Source of the DNA: Baffinella frigidus
Taxonomy: Eukaryota; Cryptophyceae; Cryptomonadales; Baffinellaceae
Length of the DNA stretch: 10,542 bases
Assembly (NCBI GenBank): GCA_026770585.1
Contig: MU646356.1
Span: 298,428-308,969 of the forward strand
Reading direction: 5' to 3'
How positions within the stretch are numbered: position 1 is the first letter of the stretch; each line of letters starts with the position of its first letter. This document shows, one piece after another, positions 1 to 7,057 of the stretch. Below the pieces are notes generated by a model. That model had not been told where the DNA came from and made no database searches. It was given only the letters and a program-made list of their open reading frames with translations. The position numbers and the translations under genes were made by a program.

Positions 1-30
1 GGGAAGGTGCGAGAGACAGAGTGGGAGCAA

Positions 31-170
31 GGGTTTAGGGTTGAGGGTTTAGGGTTGAGGGTTTAGGGTTTAGGGTGTGGGGTTTAGGGTTTAGGGTTTA
101 GGATTCAGGGTTTAGGGTTTGGATTTTAGGGTTCAGTGTTTAGTGTTGAGGGTTTCGGGTTTAGGGTTTG
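31..170 (+). repeat. Degenerate TTTAGGG telomere-like block 1
   Basis: About twenty heptamers of the form GGGTTTA, GGGTTGA, GGGTTCA and GGGTGTG run in tandem with the G-rich strand on plus. Pure TTTAGGG units are mixed with single-base variants and a few length changes, so this is an old interstitial or subtelomeric tract and not a freshly synthesised chromosome end. Open frames that begin inside it (119 and 136) are translations of the repeat. Confidence 0.9.
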
Positions 171-175
171 GACGG

Positions 176-371
176 ACCTCAACGTACTGGATAATCGGTC
201 AGCCCTTGCCTCCGAGGAGCGAAATCGACTCATTTCTTACCCAACGTGTCTCGAGTCAGGTGACTCAGGGAGGACAGAGCAAGTGGCGAAAACGTGCGAG
301 AGAGCGGGGGGGGGACCTCGACGTCTTGGATAATCGGTTGGCCCTTGCCTCCGAGAAGCGAAATCGAGTAG
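176..371 (+). repeat. Direct duplication of an LDNR-encoding segment
   Basis: A segment of about 57 bases at 176-233 recurs at 315-371 with roughly eight differences. Read on plus, the copies give VLDNRSALASEERNR and VLDNRLALASEKRNR, so the same reading frame is kept in both. Each lies in a different frame relative to the flanking telomere-like block. The second copy continues open to a stop near 415. No start codon, splice signal or family can be assigned. These may be coding fragments of a dispersed subtelomeric gene or simply a non-coding repeat. A weak resemblance to the minus-strand fragment at 9154-9303, which contains ILDNREM, is noted but unproven. Confidence 0.5.
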
Positions 372-419
372 AACGAGAAGTTGAGCTTCGACTCCTTCGG
401 ACTGCCATGCGGTGATCAC

Positions 420-1000
420 TCTTCAAAAAATCGAGGGGATGTAAACACTTGATTCAACGCATCGAGGGGGCATCACTCTTCATCAAAGGCACCCTACGGT
501 AGGCAATGCCGTAGGGACATAGGGAGGTTCCTACGGATAAGGTAACGGAAATGTGTCCGAATCAGGCAAAAAAAACCTTCGTAGCTATGTGGCAGGGGTG
601 CAATAACTGCCGCGCTGAGAGGGAACAAGATTGTCCCCGATTTCTGGAGCTGGCTCAGTCTATTTAGGTTCACGAATTTGGCGAGCCCGGGCTCTTTTCC
701 GCTCCAAATTTGACGGATTTGTACCGCCAACCCAGCATGACAACTTGAGAATAGTCGGGCAGTCAACCCGAGTGAGGACGAGCTAGAGGGAGAGGAAGGC
801 TCGAGCGGGGAGACGACCTCTTAATGACGCAGGTCCAGCGTGACAGTGCACCCGAGTAAGCTGTAGAGCTAGACGGTGAAGTAGCCTCCATCGGGAACAA
901 GGCCAGGTGCTAGCTCTGTTCACCCCTGATGTGTACAGGTTCTAGCTCTGTTCGCCCCCGGTACGTGCAGTACAAATCAGGAGTACAACTCAGGGGGTCT
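420..1000. other. Stretch without a recognisable gene, rich in small duplications
   Basis: I found no gene here on either strand; the 90-residue minus frame at 494-766 has no signature. The stretch contains an inverted repeat CCCTACGG/CCGTAGGG at 491-515. It also contains a 21-base direct repeat (core CTAGCTCTGTTC) at 905-925 and 937-957. At 818-868 there is a degraded second copy of the end of the neighbouring MYDGF-like exon 3. If that gene has further 3' exons they should lie here, but I could not identify them. Confidence 0.6.
818..868 (-). pseudogene. Degraded duplicate of MYDGF-like exon 3
   Basis: Positions 818-840 match 1048-1070 at 21 of 23 bases, including the exon end and the AG/GT junction. 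Read on minus, the duplicate gives WTCVIKR where the exon gives STCVIKR. A weaker match (AGCTTACTCGG against AGCTACTCGG) continues to about 868, with an internal deletion of about 40 bases. It sits 230 bases downstream of the exon on the coding strand. It could be an exon remnant, or the downstream half of a tandem duplication that frames an intron. No open frame of useful length follows it. Confidence 0.6.
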
Positions 1001-1047
1001 GCAGAAGTCATGGCATGCAAATGAGGGATGATGTGTAGTACAAGTAC

Positions 1048-1906
1048 CTCTTGATGACGCAGGTCGAGCGCCACGGCGTGACGCGCAGGCTCACGCTCCA
1101 CGTCTCCGAGTGCTCCCCCATCGCCGAGTAGCTCATCGCGCACTCTTTCTGCACACACCACGACCTCCTTTTATTTTATTTCCTGTCTACTACGAATCTT
1201 CAGAAGTTATCGCGGACTCTTTCTGCAAATGGTGGGATTTATTGGATGCACATGAAATCGCGAAATCCTGGGTGTTGCAGCACGGAATCCAGCCGAGCGC
1301 GACCGCGCGAGCAACTAGGGGAGGGTGAAAACATCGCGGCCTCAGCGAGCTCTCTTTGAGCCAGCAATCCGACCTGGCGGGACGAGTGGCGTGCTTTGGG
1401 CAAGTCTAGTGTCCGCCGGATAGATGGGGAGGGGGGGTTGGTGAGAAGTTGATCTCACTTTGTCAAATGTGATGGAGATTCGTCGGCCTGTTTTGATGAA
1501 GCCTGGCACGACTTCGACCTCCTGGGTGGAGACTCGCCCCGAAAGCCCGTCCTCGTCCTCCCCTGCCACGGAAGCATTCAACGGAGTGCTCCTTCGAATC
1601 AGGATCATGATCTCCTGATCCTGATTCGAACATCCTGATCCGAAGAGGAATGATTGCAAGTGGGGAGATGAGGGGCGAATTTCGGGTGCGGGCAGACTAC
1701 GAAGCACACACTTTCCTGGGTGTTTGGCTCCTCAGGATGGGGCTGTGGGGCGCGCGCTCACCCTGGGAATCCCCCGCATCGGCCAGCTCCTGACCTCCTT
1801 CCGGAACAGCGCTCTCGTTCACGCTCTCGTTCACGCTGGCGGCCGCGAGCGCCAGGAGGGTAAGGTGCAAGAGCAAGATAGGTGTCAACAGTGATGTCCG
1901 CCGCAT
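1048..1906 (-). CDS. MYDGF-like secreted protein, spliced, 3' end unresolved
   Basis: Three exons join with matching phase. Exon 1 is 1906-1762 (donor GTGAGC, phase 1), exon 2 is 1562-1459 (donor GTGAGA, phase 0) and exon 3 is 1148-1048 (acceptor TGTGCAG). The product begins with a clear signal peptide: Arg2-Arg3, a Leu-rich core to about residue 20, and a likely cut after Ala23. Two N-glycosylation sequons follow in a tandem VNES repeat (Asn26, Asn30), then an acidic linker. Residues 86-117 read Cys-x3-Tyr, Glu-x-Trp-x3-Leu and Thr-Cys-x-Ile-x-Arg. This is the core pattern of the MYDGF/UPF0556 family, secretory-pathway proteins whose two core cysteines (here 86 and 113) are reported to form a disulfide. 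Family members run to about 170 residues and only 117 are seen here. After Arg117 the frame reads through to a stop within about 15 codons, or splices to a tiny exon ending at 977. The gene is therefore either truncated or has unrecognised 3' exons. Confidence 0.72.
1134..1228. repeat. Duplicated acceptor/exon-3 start
   Basis: The 20-base segment at 1134-1153 spans the intron 2 acceptor and the first codons of the MYDGF-like exon 3. It recurs 74 bases further into the intron at 1208-1227 with about two differences. Read on minus, both copies contain TGCAGAAAGAGT, so a second AG acceptor-like site precedes the real one. The intronic copy soon meets an in-frame TAG and cannot serve as a full exon. 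Confidence 0.7.
1593..1630. repeat. Perfect 15-bp inverted repeat in intron 1
   Basis: The arms TTCGAATCAGGATCA (1593-1607) and TGATCCTGATTCGAA (1616-1630) are exact reverse complements around an 8-base loop. A third, imperfect half-copy follows at about 1632-1646. The palindrome lies inside the intron of 1563-1761 of the minus-strand gene and could fold in the pre-mRNA. It may also be a small insertion footprint. Confidence 0.85.
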
Positions 1907-2335
1907 CTTGAATCTTCCTCTGAGGACGTTTCAAAAAAGAGTCTGGATACCGTGAAGAGCTGGTAATTTTCGGCGAGAGAGACTTTGTAAGTGAGCATGG
2001 GAGCGGTGTCGCATACCTTCACCCACCCCAAGAGAACCACCCTGTATCCCCTCTTCACGAGCCTCTGCACTGAAGAGCGAAACGCGATCCGAAAGCAAAC
2101 ATGCTTTCTCTGCAGATCCCTTCTACGGAACGGCGTGTCGTTGGGCTATGTTGGGAGAGATTAAAACCTAAAGGACCTAAAGGATCTGGAGGGCCTGAAT
2201 GTGATCCGAAAGAAATCATGGCTTTTCTGTAGAACCAGTTCCGGTGTCCACCTATGCTGGGAGCTCGACACAAAACGGCGCTAAAAAAAGGGTTCTACCC
2301 GGTCTGGGTCCTGATCTGATCACTGATCAAACCAG
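1907..2335. promoter_or_regulatory. Divergent intergenic region between two spliced genes
   Basis: This lies between the ATG of the minus-strand MYDGF-like gene and the first supportable exon of the plus-strand gene, so a bidirectional promoter is plausible. No TATA-like box or other core element could be fixed. It holds an imperfect 37-base direct repeat starting GATCCGAAAG at 2086 and 2203. Both copies end in a pyrimidine run plus CAG or TAG that resembles a 3' splice site, so a 5' exon of the plus gene could also be hidden here. A short CCTAAAGGA tandem lies near 2168-2184. Confidence 0.4.
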
Positions 2336-3356
2336 AGGAAGATGGCGAAGGTAACCCCCAAACTTTGTTCAAACTTTGTTTGGGTAACGGAAAAGATGGC
2401 AGGATTGCCATCCTCAGAGCGGATCCGCAGACTTTCCAGGTGAGTGCGGGATGTCGCGCAGTTTCTGCCCAAACTCAGATAAGTGAACGCTAACAAGGTT
2501 GGTTGAGTTTGAGCCGGGTCAAGGGGCCGGGTTGTCCATCGTTTCTGCTGCCTGTTCTATTCTTCTCGCTCGGCTGCCAAACGCTCACCCCACATCCGTG
2601 CAGACCAACTTTGTGACGCAGACCACGTCCGGCTACCCGCAGTACCAGTACTCGCAGGTACCCCCCCATAGATCCCTTCCTCGGTGCACGTCTTCAGTTC
2701 CACACGCTCACGCTCCGCACGCCTTTCCCTGGCACGTGTGGGTTTTCTGAGTTCAGGATTTGGGTTTCCTTTCCCTTGACCCTCTCGTGCAATTCACGCG
2801 ACCCCTTCCCTGAACCTCTGACAATCAGGACCGAACCGATAATTGCGCCTGCTGACCTCTTTTTCCGCAGCCGTACACCTCCGCGCCGCAGCCATACTAC
2901 AACCAGTTCTTCCCCACGACGCAGCTGGCCACGCCTTACGCCTATCACCCACGCTATACCAACCAGCAGTACCTGGTACGGCCCGGGAAAGTCAAGGTGT
3001 TTGGTTGTACCACACAGTCTTTACTCCCCAGTTTTTACCATCCAGCCTTGACCCCCCCGCAAGGCATGCCATGTCCCTCCTGGGCCTCAGCTGTTCCATT
3101 CTGCCTCCCGAGAGGCGGTCCACTTCTGCTCCTCGGATCCGTCGGCCCCCTCCCCCCTTCGCTAATTTGGCAGGCGTATCTTGACATCACTTGCTCAGAC
3201 TCTGCGGCGTGGCTGTCATCAACTTGTCTGGGGAAAAGTCAAGCATGCTATGCCTAAATGGGACTTGCCCCTATGCCTGTTCCGCAGCCGCAGCCGCTCT
3301 CCTGGGAGGAACTTCACCACTACAACTCCGGGCTCACCCAGCAGCAGTTCATGTGA
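2336..3356 (+). CDS. Spliced gene with Tyr/Gln/Pro-rich C-terminus, 5' end unresolved
   Basis: Four exons read in one frame with every junction in phase 0. They are about 2336-2439 (donor GTGAGT), 2604-2657 (acceptor GTGCAG, donor GTACCC), 2871-2975 (acceptor TTCCGCAG, donor GTACGG) and 3288-3356 (acceptor TTCCGCAG, stop TGA at 3354). The first ends GRIAILRADPQTFQ. The next two are low-complexity, e.g. SGYPQYQYSQ and PYTSAPQPYYNQFF, and the last ends SGLTQQQFM. I do not recognise a domain. Such tails are common in RNA-binding and condensate-forming proteins, but that is only an analogy. An in-frame TGA at about 2320 means the first exon must begin after it, probably at the AG of 2334-2335, and no start codon was fixed. 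Intron 3 could instead start at 2997 (GTGTTTG). Confidence 0.62.
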
Positions 3357-3614
3357 AGTGAACAGGCGCACGTGGGACCCCTCCGATCGACGGTTGCTCG
3401 AAATCCCACGTTTTGAGCACTGATCGGGCGCACCAACCATTCCTTGGTGCGTGACCACTGCTGGGGTGGTCACAGGGTCATAGACACACGCCTTCAACAG
3501 CACGAGGGGCTGTTTTAAACCGAAACAGCCCCTGAAGTCGGCGGTCAGCTTGGGTGCCGAAGTCGCCGTATAGGTACACTCAAATTGCCTGGCGCTTTCT
3601 TCGCTGCCTCGCAT
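3357..3614 (+). other. 3' flank of the Tyr/Gln-rich gene with three hairpins
   Basis: Three perfect inverted repeats stand in a row. They are CGCACCAA/TTGGTGCG (3429-3436, 3444-3451), GTGACCAC/GTGGTCAC (3451-3458, 3466-3473) and AGGGGCTGTTT/AAACAGCCCCT (3505-3515, 3523-3533). The first two share base 3451. They begin about 70 bases after the stop codon and would lie in the 3' untranslated region or just past it. No canonical AATAAA signal was seen before the foldback element at 3615. Confidence 0.65.
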
Positions 3615-3736
3615 TACAGGTGTACCTGGCTCATAAGAAACCAACGCCCCCTAGGACGATACAGTTGGACCATTCCTAGGGCCCTATGTGGGGGTCCCGG
3701 GGGTGTGGGCGTTTCTTATGAGCGAGGTACTCCTGA
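3615..3736. mobile_element. Foldback element family A, copy 1 (diverged)
   Basis: About 122 bases with terminal inverted repeats TACAGGTGTACC...CTCATAAGAAAC and GTTTCTTATGAGCGAGGTAC. The middle contains CCTAGGGCCCTA and GC-rich stretches. It is non-coding and can fold almost end to end. It is the most diverged complete copy, since its last bases read CCTGA where others read CCTGTA. Frames running out of it (3585-3794, 3688-3993) start in element sequence. Confidence 0.8.
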
Positions 3737-4071
3737 ACTGTCCAGCGTGTGTCCCGAAAAAGCACCAAGTGGATTCGGCCACTTTGACGTTTGACAGTGT
3801 GTGCCCCTTAGCGATGTTTCCTCCGCAAGGGGACACGGGCAGACTGTTTCGTGAACGGAATAACTCGTGCGCATTGTGCCAAGGTGTCTTCCTCGCGCGA
3901 CTGTGCTGTGACAGCGCTCATCCAACCTTTACAGCGGTTTCATATCTGCCGGGGACAAAAACAATGAAACTATGCCAAAGGTTCGCGATTTAGTCAACCT
4001 GTGCCAGTTGCCATTTGCTTTTATTGTGTTCGAGGGCGGGGCAGGGGTTTTCAATCTCTTGCGAGCCAGGT
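3737..4071. other. Stretch without a recognisable gene
   Basis: I saw no supportable gene. A plus frame that starts inside the preceding foldback element runs to 3993 and carries CPAC and CALC pairs. It has no continuing domain pattern, conserved start or splice signals. No repeat shared with the rest of the window was found. Confidence 0.5.
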
Positions 4072-4190
4072 ACCCGTAAACCCCAAACCTTACATACCAA
4101 CCCCTAAACCCTAAACCCTACACCCTAAAACCTAAACTCTGACCACTCAACCCTAAGCCCTAGCCCCAAAATCCCAGACCCCCAACCTTA
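4072..4190 (-). repeat. Telomere-like block 2, inverted orientation
   Basis: Here the plus strand carries CCCTAAA-type heptamers (ACCCCTAAACCCTAAACCC around 4100), so the TTTAGGG strand is minus. This is opposite to every other telomere-like block in the window. The units are strongly degenerate towards 4140-4190. Confidence 0.88.
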
Positions 4191-4400
4191 GCGACGCGAT
4201 TTTCCTCCCCCCGCTGCACGTTAAAGAGAAACAACACTTTATTTAATAATTACAAAAACATAACAACACCGCATAACCCCCCACAGCCTGCCGTAAGGGT
4301 GACACCTGCACCCGGTGCACAGCACTCCAGGGTGTTGCACTCCAGAGCCCATTCCTTACATGTGACCAGCAGCCTTTTACGTTCCCAAACATGGCTATCC

Positions 4401-4495
4401 CTTAAGTGGAGAGTCCAAATAGACCCCCTGAGGTCCTAGGCAGGTCCTAGGGCCCTACGGTAGGGTGCATGAGCCTACTGGCCACTTGAGGGAGA
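4401..4495. mobile_element. Foldback element family B, copy 1
   Basis: A non-coding element of about 95 bases bounded by CCTTAAGTGG and CCACTTGAGG. The core CAGGTCCTAGGGCCCTACGG is shared with copies at 9305 and 9835. The right TTAA is mutated to TTGA. The similarity to copy 2 extends through the left half as well (GTCCAAATAGACCCCC against GTCGAATTTGACCCCC). Confidence 0.75.
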
Positions 4496-4526
4496 TGAAG
4501 GGGCCTACCACCTCCTTGGGGTCCGA

Positions 4527-4625
4527 TACAGGGGTACCTCGCTCACAAGAAACGCTCACCCTCCTAGGGACCACCATAGAGCCCTAGGCATAGGCCTACT
4601 GTAGGGTCCTAGGGGGTGGGGTTTC
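4527..4625. mobile_element. Foldback element family A, copy 2 (truncated)
   Basis: It begins with the full family A terminus TACAGGGGTACCTCGCTCA and has the usual core with CATAGAGCCCTAGGCATAGG. It breaks off after GGGGTTTC at about 4625, so the right terminal repeat (TTATGAGCGAGGTACC) is missing. Confidence 0.75.
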
Positions 4626-4726
4626 ACCCCCAACCCCCTAGCGATGCGATTGTCCGTGCTCACACACCCTCTCCACGATGGGAGAGAGCACTCGCGGCAT
4701 GGGTGTGGTCCGGGCCTCTTCCTGCA

Positions 4727-6649
4727 GGGTTGAGAGTTGAGGGTTGAGGGTTTAGGTCTGAGGGTTTGGAGTTTAGGGTTGAGGGTTTGAGGTTGAGGGT
4801 TTTGGGTTTGGTGGTTGAGTTTTCGCGTTTAGGATATAGGGTCTAGGGTCTAGGGTCTGGGGTCTAGGGTTTAGGGTCAAGGGTTAAGGGTCAAGGGTTT
4901 GTTGGTTTAAGGTTGAGGGTTTAGGGATTAGGGTTTAGGGGTCGGGTTTAGGGTTCACGGTTTAGGATTAGGGGTCTAGGGTCTAGGGTCTAGGGTTCAC
5001 GGTTTAGGGTTTAGGGTCTAGGGTCTAGGGTCTAGGGTCTAGGGTTTAGGGTTGAGGGTTTAGGGTTCAGGGTGTAGGGTTTAGGGTTTAAGGTTTAGGG
5101 TTGAGGGTTTAGGGTTCAGGGTTTAGGGTTCAGGGTTTAGGGTTTGGGGTTTGGGGTTTAGGGTTCAGGGTTTAGGGTTTAGGGTTTGGGGTTTAGGGTT
5201 CAGCGTTCAGGGTTAAGGGTTTAGGGATCAGAGTTTCGGGTTTAGGGTTTAGGGTTTAGGGTTTAGGGTTCAGGGTTGAGAGTTTAGGGTTGAGGGTTTA
5301 GATTTGAGGGTTTGGGGTTTGGGGTTGAGGGTTTGAGGTTTAGGTTTTTGGGTTTGGGGGTTGAGTTTTAGGGTTTAGGATTTAGGGTTTAGGGTCTAGG
5401 GTCTAGGGTCTAGGGTTTGGGGTTAAGGGTTAAGGGGTTAGGGTATAGGGTTGAGGGTTGAGGATTTAGGGGTCAGGATTGAGGGTTCACGGTTTAGGGT
5501 TTAGGGTTCACGGTTTGGGGTTAAGGGTTCACGGTTTAGGGTTTAGGGTCCAGGGTGAAGGGTTTAGGGTTTAGGGTTGAGGATTTAGGGTTTAGGGTTT
5601 AGGATTCAGGGTGTAGTTTTTAGGGTTTAAGGTTTGGGGTTTTGGGTGCAGGGTTTAGGGTTGAGGCTTTAGGGTTTAGGGTTTAGGGTTTAGGGTTTAT
5701 GGTTCAGGGTTCAGGGTTTAGGTTTTAGGGTTTGGGGTTTAGGGTTCAGGGTTTACAGTTGGGGTTTAGGGTTGAGGATGTAGGGTTGAGGGTTTACGGT
5801 TCAGGCGTTAGGGGTTTGGGTTTAGGGTTCAGGATTTAGTGTTTAGGGTTCAGGGTTTACGGCTTAGGGTTGAGGGTTTAGGTTCACGGTTTGGAGTTAA
5901 GAGTTCACGGTTTAGGGTTTAGGGTCCAGGGTCTAGGGTCCAGGGTTTAGGGTTTAGGGTTTAGGGTCTAGGGTTTAGGGTTTGGGGTTTGGGGTTCAGG
6001 GTGTAGGGTTTAGGGTTTGAGATTTAGGGTTTTGGGTTCAGGGTTTAGGGTTAAGAGTGTAGGGTTTAGGGTTTAGGGTTTATGGTTCAGGGTTCAGGGT
6101 TTAGGTTTAGGGGTTTAGGGTTTAGGGTTCAGGGTTTACAGTTTGGGGTTTAGGGTTAAGGATTTGGGGTTGAGGGTTGACGGTTCAGGTGTTAGGGTTT
6201 TGGGTTTAGGGTTTAGGATTTAGTGTTTAGGGTTTACGGTTTACGGTTTAGGGTTTAGGGTTTAGGGTTCACGGTTTGGGGTTAAGGGTTCACGGTTTGG
6301 GGTTTAGGGTCCAGGGTTTACAGTTTAGGGGTTAGGGTTTAGGGTTTAGGGTTCAGGGTTCAGGGTTTAGGGTTTAGGGTTTCAGGTTTAGGGTTGTGGG
6401 TTCAGGGTGTAGGGTTAAGAATTTAGGGTTTAGGGTTTAGGGTTTAGGGTTCAGGGTTTAGGGTTCAGGGTTTAGGGTTCAGGGTTTAGGGTTTAGGGTT
6501 CAGGGTTCAGGGTTTACAGTTTTGGGTTTAGGGTTGAGGATATAGGGTTGAGAGTAGGGTGTAGGGTGTGGGTCGCAGGGTACATGGTGTAGGGGGTAGG
6601 GCATAGGGCATAGGTCGTAGGGTGGAGGGTTTTGGGTTTGTAGGGTTTT
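4727..6649 (+). repeat. Main degenerate TTTAGGG array with higher-order structure
   Basis: About 1.9 kb of heptamers with the G-rich strand on plus, mixing TTTAGGG, TTCAGGG, TTGAGGG, TCTAGGG, TTCACGG and TTTGGGG variants. Rare variants mark a larger period. The run TTCACGGTTTGG followed by a second TTCACGG occurs at 5507, 5883 and 6268. TTTATGGTTCAGGGTTCAGG occurs at 5697 and 6079. TTTACAGTT-type marks occur at about 5752, 6135 and 6513. These spacings are 376-385 bases. An additional duplication of about 546 bases links 4802 and 5348. The last 100 bases drift to GGGTGTA, GGGCATA and GGTCGTA types. No gene is contained. Confidence 0.93.
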
Positions 6650-6705
6650 ACCTCAGGCTGGGTCGGGATGTGAACGCCACCCGGAAGGGGCCCCTTTCCC
6701 AGCAT

Positions 6706-7057
6706 TGGGGCTTGGGGCTTGGGGTTTGGTGTTTGGTTTTTGGTGTTTGATGTTTGGGGTTTGAGGTTCGGGGTTTGGGGTTTTTGGTTTGGGATTCTGG
6801 TTTGGGATTTGGGGTTTTGGGTTTTGGGTTTGGGGTTTGGGGTTTTGGGTTTGGGGTTCGGGGGTTGGGGGTTTAAGGTTTGGAGTTTGGGGGTTGGGGA
6901 GCTGGGGTTGAGGGTTGAGGATTGGGGTTTGGGGTTCTGAGTTCGGGGTATGGGGTTTAGGGTTTGGGGGGGTTGTGGTTTGTGGTTTGAGGTTTGGTGT
7001 TTGGGGTTTGGGGCTTGGGGTTTGGGGTTTGGGGTTTGGGGGCTGGGTTTGGGGATT
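6706..7057 (+). repeat. TTTGGGG-rich telomere-like array
   Basis: Tandem GGGGTTTG, GGGTTTTG and GGGGTTTA units, distinctly richer in runs of four G than the preceding array and separated from it by about 55 bases of unique sequence. Frames at 6719 and 6915 translate this repeat into W/G/F/V-rich protein and are not genes. Dense G-runs make quadruplex folding likely on the plus strand. Confidence 0.88.

Larger units (their letters stand above)
4191..4726. other. Spacer between inverted telomere-like blocks
   Basis: No gene is seen in this 536-base spacer. Its start is AT-rich (4220-4270). It then contains one family B element (4401-4495) and one truncated family A element (4527-4625). A motif of the type TTAGCGACGCGATT sits at both sides of the spacer (about 4187-4201 and 4638-4651), which suggests duplication of sequence bordering the telomere-like blocks. 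Confidence 0.6.

Noticed and set aside
119-415. 98-residue plus frame beginning in the telomere-like block
   Set aside because: Its start is repeat translation (V/R/F/G-rich), and it reads the two duplicated LDNR segments in different frames, so it is not one gene.
1051-1161. Minus frame from 1161 (83 residues) as its own gene
   Set aside because: It overlaps exon 3 of the MYDGF-like gene in a different frame; the exon frame carries the family motifs and has matching splice phases.
3219-3644. 141-residue minus frame, the longest in the window
   Set aside because: It is antisense to the last exon and intron of the plus-strand gene and to the hairpins, and starts inside a foldback element; no domain pattern is visible.
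4727-6649. True chromosome end
   Set aside because: The array is degenerate throughout, flanked by unique DNA on both sides and not homogeneous, so it is interstitial or subtelomeric.
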